From RYN-122 sp963761655 (GTDB taxonomy: Bacteria > Actinomycetota > Actinomycetes > Mycobacteriales > SCTD01), in assembly GCA_963761655.1 (NCBI GenBank), contig CAVXHI010000003.1:1-64000 (forward strand): 64,000 nt of DNA, given 5' to 3'. The position numbers and the translations under genes are program-made. Positions 16,207-26,987 of this stretch are shown piece after piece. The notes beneath the pieces are model-generated. The model did not search any database. It was not told the DNA's origin and saw nothing but the letters and a program-made list of their open reading frames with translations. How positions within the stretch are numbered: position 1 is the stretch's first letter; each line of letters opens with the position of its first letter.

Positions 16207-17188
16207 TCAGTCGAAGGGGTCGAGCCAGTGCCCGACGCGGGAGGCGCCGCGGCCGAGCCGGGCCAGCAGCCCGCGACCGGGGGCGGGGTCGCGCGGGAGG
16301 ACGCCCACCGCGGCCCGGACCGTGGCGGGCGCGGCGTCGCTGACCACCGTGAACACCCGACCGCGGCCCTGCCAGACGACCCGCTCGGGGGCGACCGGCT
16401 GCACCCACGCGCGGGTGCCCGCCACGCGCTCGGAGCGGAAGCCGCCGGAGGGGCGGCCGCCGAGCGCCCCGCGCTGGACGAACAGCGACAGGGTGGTCAG
16501 GCCGTCGCTGTAGGCCAGGTGGAGCACCTGCCGCCCCGGCGTCGCGAGCCCGGGCCTCGAACAGCTCGAGCCCGCCCGGGAGCTGCCGGGGCGGCTGCCA
16601 GCCGGTGCGGGGCAGGGCGTCGGCCGGGTCGGGCCGGACGGCCGCCGGCTGCACCTCGCCGGCGCCCGCGGCCGCGACCTGCAGGTCGACGAAGGCGCTG
16701 CTGCGCAGGCGGGACCCGGCGTCGTCGTAGACCTCGCGGCGCAGGACCAGGCCGCTGGCGGTGTCGAGCCAGAAGCGCCCCGCGACCTGCCCGGCGCCCG
16801 TGACGCCCGCCCGGCGGGCCTCGACGACGTGCGCCGAGCGGCCGGCACAGCGGGCGCTGCCGACCACGACGAGGTCGTAGTGGGCGGCCAGCAGGGACAG
16901 CAGCCGCTCGTCGAGCTCCGGGGTCGCGACCGCCCGGGCGGAGCCGTCGCGGACGGTGCTCCCCGTGCCGGGCCGGTGGACGACGTCGACGACGGCGCTG
17001 GTCTGCGAGGCGCCGCGCCAGGTCCCGACGTACTGCGTGCCGGACCAGCTGCGCGTGGCGGCCGCGCGGGCGGCGTCCAGCAGCAGGGACCGCGCCCGGG
17101 TCTCGGGGTCGGGGGCGGCCGACACCGGCACGGCCCCGACCAGGGCGCCCACGCCCGCCAGCAGGACGAGCAGGCGGAGCCGGATCAC
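16207..17188 (-). CDS. MucB/RseB-like sigma-E regulatory protein (frameshifted)
   Basis: A signal peptide (RLLVLLAGVGALVGAVPVSAAP) leads into an RseB-type N domain (SWSGTQYVGTW...RFWLDTASGLVLRREVYD). A C domain includes TLSLFVQRG and, near the end, WQGRGRVFTVVSDAAP. In proteobacteria RseB guards the anti-sigma factor from cleavage, and a similar sensing role is inferred here. The frame shifts near 16550 inside CCCGGG: dropping one G joins ELFEAR to LATPGRQVLHLAY without loss. The GTG start overlaps the anti-sigma stop (GTGA). Length would be about 326 aa. Confidence 0.75.
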
Positions 17189-17718
17189 CGGCCCGGGCGC
17201 GACGCGGACGCCGGCACCACGGTGGCGAAGGCCGGCTCGGTCAGCGGCACCTCGGAGGTGGTCTCGACGTAGGCGGTGACGAAGGCGGGGCTGGCGGGGT
17301 CGACCGGCGTGCGGGCGCCGCGCCGGGCGTCCGGGGCGCCCAGGGCCAGCGCTCCGGCGAGGCCGACGGCGAGCAGGACGCCGGCCGCGGCACCCCGGCG
17401 GGCGCTCGGGCGGGCCCGCAGCGGCCGGACCGGCGGGCGGGCCGCACCCCGGGGACGGCGGGGGCCACGACGGGTGGACGGCGGGGGCGTCGCGGGGCGG
17501 GTCGCGGCGGCCGCGAGCAGGCGGGCCGCGAGGTCCGGGGACGGCTCCACCGGCAGCGCGCGCAGCCGCGTCAGGGACGCCTTGAGCCGGCGGTGCGCCT
17601 CGACCTCGCCGCGGCAGGGGGCGCAGTGGGCGAGGTGGCCGAGGACCCGTTCGCGCGCCGGGTGGTCGAGCTGCCCGTCGACGAGGGCGGTGACGGCGTC
17701 GCCGAGGTGGTCGCTCAC
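17185..17718 (-). CDS. zinc-binding anti-sigma factor (RseA/ZAS family)
   Basis: The product is 177 aa. The N-terminal ZAS domain has the H-x3-C-x2-C motif (HLAHCAPC), which binds zinc and clamps the sigma factor. A Pro/Arg-rich linker and one hydrophobic helix (GAAAGVLLAVGLAGALALGA) follow, then a short extracellular tail of about 45 residues. It should hold SigE at the membrane until stress. It lies between sigE (8 bases upstream) and the RseB-like gene it overlaps. Confidence 0.87.
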   Translation of the reverse strand: MSDHLGDAVTALVDGQLDHPARERVLGHLAHCAPCRGEVEAHRRLKASLTRLRALPVEPSPDLAARLLAAAATRPATPPPSTRRGPRRPRGAARPPVRPLRARPSARRGAAAGVLLAVGLAGALALGAPDARRGARTPVDPASPAFVTAYVETTSEVPLTEPAFATVVPASASRPGR

Positions 17719-17725
17719 CGCGTGC

Positions 17726-18328
17726 TCACGACGTCGCCGGGGCGCGGTGCGCCAGGGAGGCCCGGAGCTGGCTGCGGCCGCGGTGGATGCGGCTGCGGAC
17801 CGTGCCGATCTTGATGCCGAGGACGTCGGCGATCTCCTCGTAGGTCAGCCCCTCGAGGTCGCACAGCACGACGGCCGCCCGGAAGTCCGGCGGGAGGGCG
17901 TCCAGCGCCGCCTGGACGTCGTGGTCGAAGTGGGTGTCGTCGTAGACCTGCGCCGGACCGCGGTCGCGGCTCTCGAGGCGCTCGGCGTCGTCGGGCAGGG
18001 CGTCGAAGCGGATCCGGGCCTTGCGGCGGACGACGTCGAGGAACAGGTTGGTGGTGATGCGGTGCAGCCAGCCCTCGAACGTGCCGGGGGTGTAGCTCGA
18101 CAGCGAGCGGAAGACCCGGACGAAGACCTCCTGCGTGAGGTCCTCGGCGTCGTGCTTGTTGCCGGTCAGCCGGTAGGCGAGGCGGTAGACCCGGGCCGAG
18201 TGCAGCCGGACGACCTCGTCCCAGGAGGGCGGGGTCCAGTCGTCCTCCACGCGCGCCTCCTGCCCGTCCGCCGTGCCGTCCAGCACAGCCGTCCCGACCA
18301 TGGTGCCCGCCTCCTCGTCCGTGCGCAC
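17726..18328 (-). CDS. sigE: ECF RNA polymerase sigma factor SigE
   Basis: The product is 200 aa with sigma region 2 ([27 protein letters not shown], including the DAEDLTQE core) and region 4 ([29 protein letters not shown]). It matches the SigE class, which directs envelope-stress genes. Gene order sigE - anti-sigma - RseB-like - htrA - tatB is the classic actinobacterial arrangement. The GTG start at 18328 is preceded by GGGAGGGGAGCGCAG. A promoter of its own class lies just upstream (18344-18369), so it probably activates itself. Confidence 0.92.
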   Translation of the reverse strand: MRTDEEAGTMVGTAVLDGTADGQEARVEDDWTPPSWDEVVRLHSARVYRLAYRLTGNKHDAEDLTQEVFVRVFRSLSSYTPGTFEGWLHRITTNLFLDVVRRKARIRFDALPDDAERLESRDRGPAQVYDDTHFDHDVQAALDALPPDFRAAVVLCDLEGLTYEEIADVLGIKIGTVRSRIHRGRSQLRASLAHRAPATS

Positions 18329-18343
18329 CTGCGCTCCCCTCCC

Positions 18344-18369
18344 AACGGCGTCCCGCGGTGGGCCGTTCC
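18344..18369 (-). promoter_or_regulatory. SigE-type ECF promoter (GGAAC-N18-GTT) upstream of sigE
   Basis: On the minus strand GGAAC (18365-18369) is followed by exactly 18 bases and CCGTTG (GTT at 18344-18346). This matches the SigE/SigR-class consensus GGAA(C/T)-N18-(C)GTT. The GTG of sigE lies 16 bases beyond, so positive autoregulation is expected. Confidence 0.65.
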
Positions 18370-18400
18370 CCTAGGCTCGGCCGCCCGGCTGTCGATCACC

Positions 18401-19135
18401 GTGGACAGCCGCCCGCCGACCCTGGAGGCACGCCATCGACGCCGGCGAGCAGAGCGCACCCGCCCGTGCCGGCCGCGACAGCCAGAAGGCCGAGTCGCAG
18501 AAGGAGGCGCAGAAGGAGGCCCAGCCGAGGCGTGGCTGGACGGCTTGCTGCCCGAGGACGCGCCGCTGCAGGCCGCCCGGCAGCGGGCCGCCGAGGTCGG
18601 GATCGGCGCCGTCGAGCCCGCCGCCGGGGCGGTGCTGCGGATGCTGTGCGCCGCGACCGGCGCCCGGACCGTCGTCGAGGTCGGCACCGGCGCGGGCGTC
18701 TCGTCGCTGTGGCTGCTGCGGGGCATGCGTCCCGACGGCGTCCTCACCACCGTCGACAGCGACGGCGAGCACCAGCGGCTGGCCAGGCTGTCGCTGGCCG
18801 AGGCCGGGATCCCCGGCGGCCGGGCCCGCCTCATCACCGGCCGCGCCCTCGAGGTGCTCCCCCGGCTGTCCGACGCCGGCTACGACCTCGTGTTCCTCGA
18901 CGGCGCCCGCGGCGAGAACGACGACTACCTCGACGCCGCCCTCCGGCTGCTCCGCCCGGGCGGCGTCGTCGTGTTCGCCGGCGCCCTGTCCGGCGGCCGG
19001 GTCGCCGACCCGTCGGCCCGGGACGCCGAGACGGTCGCCCTGCGCGAGCTCGCCCGGCGGGTCCGCGAGGAGCCCCGCCTGGTCCCCGCGGTCCTGCCCG
19101 TCGGCTGGGGGCTGCTGGTGGCCGCGCTCGCCTGA
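18401..19135 (+). CDS. class I SAM-dependent O-methyltransferase (start uncertain)
   Basis: From about 18530 the protein reads as an O-methyltransferase of the type found beside sigE in actinomycetes: GARTVVEVGTGAGVSSLWLLRG (motif I), VDSDGEHQRLARLSLAEAG, ALEVLPRLSDAGYDLVFLDG and LRLLRPGGVVVFAGAL. The upstream part is unclear. In the literal frame from GTG 18401 it is Arg-rich. One frame over, after a well-placed GGAGG, there is a Gln/Lys/Glu-rich run (QKAESQKEAQKEAQ) that seems genuinely coding but starts at ATC 18434. A shift near 18525 would join it to the enzyme. It diverges from sigE. Confidence 0.75.
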   Translation: MDSRPPTLEARHRRRRAERTRPCRPRQPEGRVAEGGAEGGPAEAWLDGLLPEDAPLQAARQRAAEVGIGAVEPAAGAVLRMLCAATGARTVVEVGTGAGVSSLWLLRGMRPDGVLTTVDSDGEHQRLARLSLAEAGIPGGRARLITGRALEVLPRLSDAGYDLVFLDGARGENDDYLDAALRLLRPGGVVVFAGALSGGRVADPSARDAETVALRELARRVREEPRLVPAVLPVGWGLLVAALA

Positions 19136-19164
19136 GGTGCACCTGTCGCGAGGGACGGGGCAGG

Positions 19165-20830
19165 GTGGCGGCGCTGACCGCGCCCGCCCCGCACCGCACC
19201 CGCCACCGCCCGCCCCTTCCTCGTGCTCGGGATCGTGCTGACGTCGGTCTTCGTCCAGCTGCTCGACGTCTCGATCGTCAACGTCGCCATCCCGTCGATC
19301 CAGAGCGACCTCGGCGCGAACAGCGCGAGCATCCAGCTGGTCCTCGCCGGCTACCAGCTGGCCTTCGCCTGCACGCTCATCACCGCGGCCCGGCTGGGCG
19401 ACATCCGCGGCCGCCGCCGCATGTTCCTCATCGGCATGACGGTCTTCACGGTCGCGTCCCTGCTGTGCGGCCTCGCGCCCGAGCCGAAGACCCTCGTGCC
19501 CGCGCGGGTCCTGCAGGGGCTCGGCAGCGGGCTGATGTTCCCGCAGGTGCTCGCCGTCATCCAGGTGACCTTCTCCGGCAAGGACCGCGGCAAGGCGTTC
19601 GGCATCTTCGGCGCGACCATCGGGCTCGCCACGATCCTCGGCCCGCTCATCGGCGGGCTGCTGCTGAAGGCCGACCTGTTCGGGACCGACTGGCGGATGA
19701 TCTTCCTGGTCAACGTCCCGGTCGGGATCGGCGCGCTCGTCATGGCGGTCAAGGAGCTCCCGGAGAGCAAGGCCCCGGACGCCCCGCGGCTGGACCTCAA
19801 GGGGGCGGCCCTCGTCACCGTGGGGCTGCTGCTGCTGGTCTTCCCGCTCACCGAGGGGCGCGAGCGGGGCTGGCCGTGGTGGATCTGGGTGATGCTCGGC
19901 CTGAGCCTGCCCGTGCTCGCCGCGTTCGTGGCGCTGCAGCTCCGCAAGACCCGCCGCGACGACGACCCGCTCGTGCTGATGAGCCTGTTCGGCAACCAGA
20001 GCTTCCAGGCCGGCGTCGTCCTGTCGGCGGTGTTCTTCCTCGGCATCGCGCCGTTCTTCTTCGCCTTCTCGCTCTACCTGCAGGTCGGGCTCGGCTTCAC
20101 GCCGCTGCACTCCGGGCTCACCACCCTGCCCTTCGCCATCGGCTCGGGACTGGCGTCCGCCCGCTCGGACGGCATCGCGAAGAAGCTCGGGCGGGACGTG
20201 CTGCTGGTCGGCACCCTGCTCAGCACGGCCGGCATGGTCGCGCTCATCGTGGTGCTGCACCTGGTCGGGCCGGACCTGCACTCCTACGAGGTCGCTGCCG
20301 GTGCTGTTCGTCGCCGGCCTCGGGCTCGGGCTGTTCGTCGCACCGCTGTCGAACATCGTCCTGGCCGGCATCTCCGGCCGCGAGACCGGCAGCGCCTCCG
20401 GCGTCCTGTCCACGCTGCAGCAGGTCGGCGGGGCGCTCGGCGTCGCCCTCATCGGCGTCATCCTGTTCGGCCTGCTCGGCAGCGGCGGCGGCCTCCGCGG
20501 CGCGCCGGCGCGAGCGGCGGGCTGCGGCAGCAGCTGCTCGCCGCGGGCGTGCCCGCGCAGGGCGTCGGCGCCGCCGTCGGGACCTTCCGCGACTGCTTCA
20601 CCCGGCGGGCCGAGTCGGGCGACCCGTCGGTGACCCCGCACGGCTGCGAGCCCCGCCCGGGCCCGGCCGCCGCCGCCTTCGCCGCCGCCGGCCGGACGGC
20701 GACCGCGCCGGACTACCAGCGCGCGATCGAGCGCACCCTGCTGTTCGAGGTGCTGGTGTTCGGCGCGGCCGCCCTGCTGGTCGCGGCGCCTGCCGAAGAC
20801 CCCGCGCAGCGAGCCCGGCGGCCGCGCTAG
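19165..20830 (+). CDS. EmrB/QacA-family MFS drug transporter (three frameshifts)
   Basis: This is a 14-helix DHA2-type transporter with LDVSIVNVAIPSIQ in helix 1, the motif A loop (RLGDIRGRRRMF), LQGLGSGLMFPQ, and motif C (GATIGLATILGPLIGG). It should expel cationic drugs or antibiotics by proton antiport. The frame shifts near 19207 (an extra C; corrected N terminus ...HRTRHRRPFLVLG), near 20297 (before VLFVAGLGLGLFVAPLSN) and near 20507, after which it runs to 20830. With these repaired the length is about 550 aa. GTG 19165 is preceded by GGGACGGGG. Confidence 0.8.
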
Positions 20831-20842
20831 GGCGCCGCTGCG

Positions 20843-22643
<1,801 letters not shown>

Positions 22644-22758
22644 TCAGGCACGCTGCGACCGGTCCCGGCCGCAGTCGTGCACGTGTCCGGACAGTCTCCC
22701 ACGCTCGCGCGTCGGGGTGACAGGCTGGCCCTCCTGCTCCCCCCTCCCGGAGGTCGAC

Positions 22759-23550
22759 GTGTCCGACGAGCTCGTGCTGCTGCAGGTCCAGGGACCGGTC
22801 GCCACCGTCGTCCTCAACCGGCCCGAGGCGATGAACGCGCTCGTCGTCCCGATGAAGCTGGCGCTGCTCGACGTGCTGCAGCAGGTCCACGACGACGCCG
22901 CCGTCCGCGCCGTCGTCCTCACCGGCAGCGGCCGCGGCTTCTGCGTCGGCCAGGACCTCAAGGAGCACGCGGGGCTGCTCGAGTCCGGCGACCCGGCACC
23001 GCTGGCGACCGTGCGGGACCACTACAACCCCGTGGCGACGCTGCTCGCGACGATGGCCAAGCCGGTCGTCGCCGCCCTCAACGGCACCGCCGCCGGCGCC
23101 GGCCTGGGCCTGGCCTGCGCCTGCGACCTCCGGGTCGGCGCCGCCGGCAGCCGCTACACGACGGCGTTCACCGGCATCGGGCTCACCGCCGACAGCGGCC
23201 TGTCCTGGTCGCTCCCCCGCCTCGTCGGTCTCGGGCGGGCGACCGCCCTGCTGCTGCTCGCCGAGCCGTTCACCGCCGAGCAGGCCCTCGAGATGGGGCT
23301 GCTCAACGTCGTCGTCCCGCCCGAGCAGGTCCTCCCCGTCGCCCAGGAGCTGGCCGGACGGCTCGCCGCCGGACCGACGGCGGCCTACGCCCTGACCAAG
23401 CAGGCCCTGGCGGAGGCGGCGTCGTCGTCGTTCGTGGAGGCGCTGGCGACCGAGGACCGGCTGCAGACGCTCGCGGGGCGCACCGAGGACCACCTCGGCG
23501 CGGTGCGGGCGTTCCTGGCCAAGGAGAAGCCGGTCTTCACCGGCCGCTGA
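22759..23550 (+). CDS. enoyl-CoA hydratase/isomerase family protein (PaaG-like)
   Basis: The product is 263 aa with a crotonase fold: RPEAMNAL, the oxyanion-hole strands (GFCVGQDL; NGTAAGAGLGLA) and the ALxKxAL-like tail (YALTKQALAEA). At the second active-site position it has TADSGLSWSLPRLVG, with Asp but no PE...GGTQR glutamate pair. That is the pattern of PaaG-type isomerases rather than true hydratases. GTG 22759 is preceded by GGAGGTCGAC. Function in phenylacetate or fatty acid breakdown is inferred from family only. Confidence 0.82.
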   Translation: MSDELVLLQVQGPVATVVLNRPEAMNALVVPMKLALLDVLQQVHDDAAVRAVVLTGSGRGFCVGQDLKEHAGLLESGDPAPLATVRDHYNPVATLLATMAKPVVAALNGTAAGAGLGLACACDLRVGAAGSRYTTAFTGIGLTADSGLSWSLPRLVGLGRATALLLLAEPFTAEQALEMGLLNVVVPPEQVLPVAQELAGRLAAGPTAAYALTKQALAEAASSSFVEALATEDRLQTLAGRTEDHLGAVRAFLAKEKPVFTGR

Positions 23551-23556
23551 CGGGCC

Positions 23557-24033
23557 TCAGGCGCGGCGGCCCGCGGCCTCGGTGTGCGGCCGTCCGGCCT
23601 CGACCCACCGCGCGAACTTCTTCAGCGACGCCGTCACCCCGGCCGCGAACACCGGCTTGCCGACGACCCAGCCGGCCCGCCCGAGCGCGCCGAACGGCAG
23701 CTCGAGCTCCTCGCTCCAGACGAACGTCGCCAGCCCGTCGCCCCGGGGCTCGACCTCGAAGGCGCCCGTGCCCCGCACCAGCTTCCCGGTGTGCAGCACG
23801 TGGCAGGCCCGGGGCGGGTCCCACCTCGTGATGTCCATCGTGTCGAGGAACCCGACCGGACCGAAGCCCGTCCAGGCGGCGATGCTGCCCCCGACGCCCT
23901 GTCCGCGGTAGCGGGTCGGCCAGACCTTCGTGCCGAGCATCCACTCGCCCTGGCCGGCCCAGTCGGTGGCGCCCGCGAACACCTCCTCCGGGGAGGCGTC
24001 GACGTCGACCCTGAGCTCGAGCGAGGCTGTCAC
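23557..24033 (-). CDS. SRPBCC (START-like) family protein
   Basis: The product is 158 aa. It begins with LELRVDVDASPEEVFAGATDW, the first strand and helix of polyketide-cyclase/START-like folds, and continues with strands around a hydrophobic pocket (FVWSEELELPFG). It ends with a long amphipathic helix (VTASLKKFARWVEAG). It probably binds a hydrophobic ligand; the ligand is unknown. Its GTG overlaps the stop of the DivIVA-like gene (GTGA). Convergent with the crotonase gene. Confidence 0.78.
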   Translation of the reverse strand: MTASLELRVDVDASPEEVFAGATDWAGQGEWMLGTKVWPTRYRGQGVGGSIAAWTGFGPVGFLDTMDITRWDPPRACHVLHTGKLVRGTGAFEVEPRGDGLATFVWSEELELPFGALGRAGWVVGKPVFAAGVTASLKKFARWVEAGRPHTEAAGRRA

Positions 24034-24398
24034 TCGATGATCATGCTGCCCGGTGCGGCGTCCCGCGACTCGGGCTCCGCCTCCACGAGGACGACGGGGT
24101 GCGTCTCGGGCGCCGTGACGGGGCCGGTCACCTCAGGGAGGCCCTGCTCCGAGGACTGTCGTTCCAGCTCGGCGGCGAAGCGTGCGAGGACGGCGTCGAC
24201 CTCGCTCATCCGGTAGCCGCGCAGCGACAGCCCGAACCGGACCCGGCGGACGTCGTCGGCGACGAGCGGCCCGTCGGGCAGGACGACGTCGGAGGCGTCC
24301 CGGGCGACGGGCGCGAGCTGCTCGGACTCCCTGGTCGCGAGCGCGGCCGCGAGGAACAGGGCGACGAGGACGCCGGCGATCGCGAGGGCAGTCAGCAC
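24030..24398 (-). CDS. small membrane protein with DivIVA-type domain
   Basis: The product is 122 aa. A single N-terminal membrane helix (VLTALAIAGVLVALFLAAAL) is followed, at residues about 50-85, by VRRVRFGLSLRGYRMSEVDA, the repeat found in DivIVA/Wag31-type proteins (FxxxLRGY...EVDxFL), and a short coiled region. It could be recruited to curved membrane or the cell pole, but that is inferred. GTG 24398 is preceded by GGAGAC. The SRPBCC gene overlaps its stop. Confidence 0.75.
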   Translation of the reverse strand: MLTALAIAGVLVALFLAAALATRESEQLAPVARDASDVVLPDGPLVADDVRRVRFGLSLRGYRMSEVDAVLARFAAELERQSSEQGLPEVTGPVTAPETHPVVLVEAEPESRDAAPGSMIIE

Positions 24399-24438
24399 GT
24401 CTCCGAGTCTGCCAGCCGTCCGGGGGCACACCCGGGAG

Positions 24439-25614
24439 GTGAGCGACGCGGAGACCATCGACCTGGCCCAGCCCCTGGCCCCGGACGACCACGCGGCGCC
24501 GCACAGCGCCAGCGGCGAGGAGGTCGTGACCCGCGACCTGGAGGGGCTGGCTCCCCCGGCCCGGCCGGCCCGGCGCTGGACGCCCAAGCGCGTCGTCATC
24601 ACACCGGCCGCGGCCGACCTGCCGCACGGGCAGCGCATCGTCGAGCGGGTCGAGGCGCTCGGGATCGAGGTCGAGCGGCTGAAGGCCAACCGGCTGACCG
24701 GCGTCAAGGGCGACGACGAGCGGCAGACCTACGCCCGCGCCAAGTCGACCATGGCGATCGTCGTCAGCCCGCCGTCCCGGCGCAAGCTCCAGCCGATCCC
24801 GCCGTCCGCGGACTGGCGCTTCGACCTCGCCGAGGGCTGCCCCGCGCACTGCCAGTACTGCTACCTGGCCGGGTCGCTGTCGGGTCCGCCCGTCACGCGG
24901 GTGTACGCCGACCTCGACGAGATCCTCGGCGGCCTGGCGCCGTACGTCGGGCAGGACACCGCCAAGCGCCGCACGGAGGAGGGCACGACCTTCGAGGCCT
25001 CCTGCTACACCGACCCGCTGGCGCTCGAGCACCTCACCGGGTCGTGGCAGCGGGCGGTCGAGCACTTCGGGCAGTGGGAGGCGCCGGTGCAGCTGCGCTG
25101 GACGACCAAGTACGACGACGTCGCCCCGTTCCTCGCGCTCGACCACCGGGGCCGCACCCGGGTGCGGCTGTCGGTGAACTGCCTGCCCGTGACGCAGCGG
25201 TTCGAGGGCGGGACCGCTCGCCTGGAGGACCGGATCAGCGCGCTGCGGCGACTTGCCGGCGCGGGCTACCCGGTCGGGCTGACCCTGGCGCCGCTCATGC
25301 CGCTGCCCGACTGGCGCGAGCACTACGGCCACCTGCTGGACCTCGTGGCCGCGGCGACGGACGACGTCGTCGGGCTGGACCTCACCGCCGAGCTGATCAC
25401 CCACCGGTTCACGCCGGGCAGCAAGGAGGTGCTGATGGGCTGGTACCCGCGCTCGCAGCTCGAGATGGACGAGGAGCAGCGGACGCAGAAGCGGACGAAG
25501 TTCGGGTCGGTCAAGTACGTCTACCCGAAGGGCGTCATGGGCGAGATGCGCGGCTGGTTCGAGGCGGAGCTGGCGGCACGGCTGCCCCGCTGCCGCGTCC
25601 TCTACTGGACCTAG
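24439..25614 (+). CDS. splB: spore photoproduct lyase family radical SAM protein
   Basis: The product is about 391 aa. The radical SAM motif is C-x3-C-x2-C (CPAHCQYC) in the SplB context FDLAEGCPAHCQYCYLAG. Other SplB landmarks are SCYTDPLALEHLTGS, LRWTTKYDDV and TPGSKEVLMGWYP. SplB repairs the thymine spore photoproduct directly by S-adenosylmethionine radical chemistry; members without sporulation also occur in actinomycetes, where the role is less clear. The start GTG 24439 lacks a well-spaced ribosome site, so the N-terminal 40 residues are uncertain. It ends in a CTAG shared with the convergent LOG gene. Confidence 0.85.
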   Translation: MSDAETIDLAQPLAPDDHAAPHSASGEEVVTRDLEGLAPPARPARRWTPKRVVITPAAADLPHGQRIVERVEALGIEVERLKANRLTGVKGDDERQTYARAKSTMAIVVSPPSRRKLQPIPPSADWRFDLAEGCPAHCQYCYLAGSLSGPPVTRVYADLDEILGGLAPYVGQDTAKRRTEEGTTFEASCYTDPLALEHLTGSWQRAVEHFGQWEAPVQLRWTTKYDDVAPFLALDHRGRTRVRLSVNCLPVTQRFEGGTARLEDRISALRRLAGAGYPVGLTLAPLMPLPDWREHYGHLLDLVAAATDDVVGLDLTAELITHRFTPGSKEVLMGWYPRSQLEMDEEQRTQKRTKFGSVKYVYPKGVMGEMRGWFEAELAARLPRCRVLYWT

Positions 25615-26207
25615 GGCTCTGACTCCAGCTGCTCGTCGACCGTCGGCTGCAGGTGCACCGGCGTCGCCAGCCCTGCCTCGATGACGTCGAGCGCCTCGCC
25701 CACCGACGTCGTCCACTGCAGCGCCGCCACCCCCTCGGGCCGCAGCAGACCGCGCTCGGTCAGCAGGTCGATCTGCTGCCGCAGCGGCGCGTAGAGCCCG
25801 TCGACGTCGAGGACGACGACCGGCTTGTCGTGCAGGCCGAGGCTGCGGGCGACCCAGACCTCGAGCAGCTCCTCGAGGGTCCCGATGCCGCCGGGAAGGG
25901 TGAGGAAGGCGTCGGAGCGGGCGTCCATGAGGCCCTTGCGCTCCCGCATGTCGTCGACGACCACGAGCTCGTCGGCGTCGCGGTCCCCCACCTCGAGGTC
26001 GAGCAGGGCCTTCGGGATGACGCCCAGGGTGTGCGCGCCGGCAGCCCGGGCGGCCCGGGCGACGGCGCCCATGCAGGCGAGGTCGCCCCCGCCGGACACC
26101 AGGCTGTGGCCGCGGCGGGCCAGCTCGGTCCCGACGTCGGCCGCCAGCTGGACGTACTCCGGCGGCGTCGTGCGGGCGGAGGCGCAGTAGACGCAGACGG
26201 CGGCCAC
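25611..26207 (-). CDS. LOG family protein (TIGR00730), copy 1
   Basis: The product is about 198 aa with VCVYCASA near the start, SGGG, and the diagnostic LPGGIGTLEELLEV. LOG proteins are Rossmann-fold phosphoribohydrolases that release cytokinin-type bases from their nucleotides, although many bacterial members have unknown substrates. The GTG at 26207 overlaps the stop of the adjacent, longer LOG gene, so the two are co-translated. Confidence 0.85.
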   Translation of the reverse strand: MAAVCVYCASARTTPPEYVQLAADVGTELARRGHSLVSGGGDLACMGAVARAARAAGAHTLGVIPKALLDLEVGDRDADELVVVDDMRERKGLMDARSDAFLTLPGGIGTLEELLEVWVARSLGLHDKPVVVLDVDGLYAPLRQQIDLLTERGLLRPEGVAALQWTTSVGEALDVIEAGLATPVHLQPTVDEQLESEP

Positions 26208-26974
26208 TACGGGGCGGGAGCTTCTGCGGGGCGCTCCTGCCGGTCCTGCCAGGCCTGGTCGATGATCCGCACGGCCTCGTCGACGTCGTCGGTGACCTGC
26301 AGCAGGTCGAGGTCGCCGGGGCTGACGTAGCCGTGGGCGAGCAGGCTGCCGCGGACCCAGTCGACCATCGGCTGCCAGAAGGCCGACCCGACGAGGACGA
26401 CCGGGAACTGGTTGACCTTCCTGGTCTGGACCAGGGTGAGGGCCTCGAACAGCTCGTCCATCGTCCCGAACCCGCCGGGCAGGATGACGAAGCCCTGGCT
26501 GTACTTCACGAACATCGTCTTGCGGGCGAAGAAGTACCGGAAGTTCAGCCCGAGGTCGACCCACTCGTTGAGGTGCTGCTCGAACGGCAGCTCGATCCCG
26601 AGGCCGACCGACAGCCCGCCGGCCTCGCTCGCCCCGCGGTTGGCCGCCTCCATGGCGCCCGGGCCGCCACCGGTGATGACGGCCCAGCCGGCCTCGGCCA
26701 GCTTGGCGCCCAGGGCCCGGCCCGTGGCGTACTCGGGGGCGTCGGGCTGCGTCCGGGCGCTGCCGAAGACGGCGACCGCCCGCGGCAGCTCGGCGAGCAG
26801 GCCGAAGCCCTCGACGAACTCGCTCTGGATGCGGAGCACGCGCCACGGGTCGGAGTGCACCCAGGCGCTGTCGCCCCGGCTGTCCAGGAGCCGCTCGTCG
26901 GTGGTGCTCGCCTGCACCTGGTCGCCCCGCAGGGTCACCGGCCCGCGCTGCTTGGTCGGCTTCGGGTCGCTCAC
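26207..26974 (-). CDS. LOG family protein (TIGR00730), copy 2
   Basis: The product is 255 aa: AVAVFGSARTQPDAPEY, ITGGGPGAMEAANRGASEAG, and LPGGFGTMDELFEALTLVQT with the PGGxGTxxE signature. This is the longer Rv1205-like type. The start GTG 26974 is preferred over the upstream TTG because TAGGTT ends seven bases before it. In actinomycetes such genes often sit near dapE. Here dapE is 24 kb away, but both LOG types are next to each other. Confidence 0.87.
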   Translation of the reverse strand: MSDPKPTKQRGPVTLRGDQVQASTTDERLLDSRGDSAWVHSDPWRVLRIQSEFVEGFGLLAELPRAVAVFGSARTQPDAPEYATGRALGAKLAEAGWAVITGGGPGAMEAANRGASEAGGLSVGLGIELPFEQHLNEWVDLGLNFRYFFARKTMFVKYSQGFVILPGGFGTMDELFEALTLVQTRKVNQFPVVLVGSAFWQPMVDWVRGSLLAHGYVSPGDLDLLQVTDDVDEAVRIIDQAWQDRQERPAEAPAP

Positions 26975-26981
26975 GCGAGGC

Positions 26982-26987
26982 AACCTA
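26982..26987 (-). promoter_or_regulatory. -10 box TAGGTT, leaderless start for LOG copy 2
   Basis: TAGGTT on the minus strand lies seven bases before GTG 26974. It overlaps the stop codon of the DJ-1/PfpI gene upstream. Confidence 0.5.
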
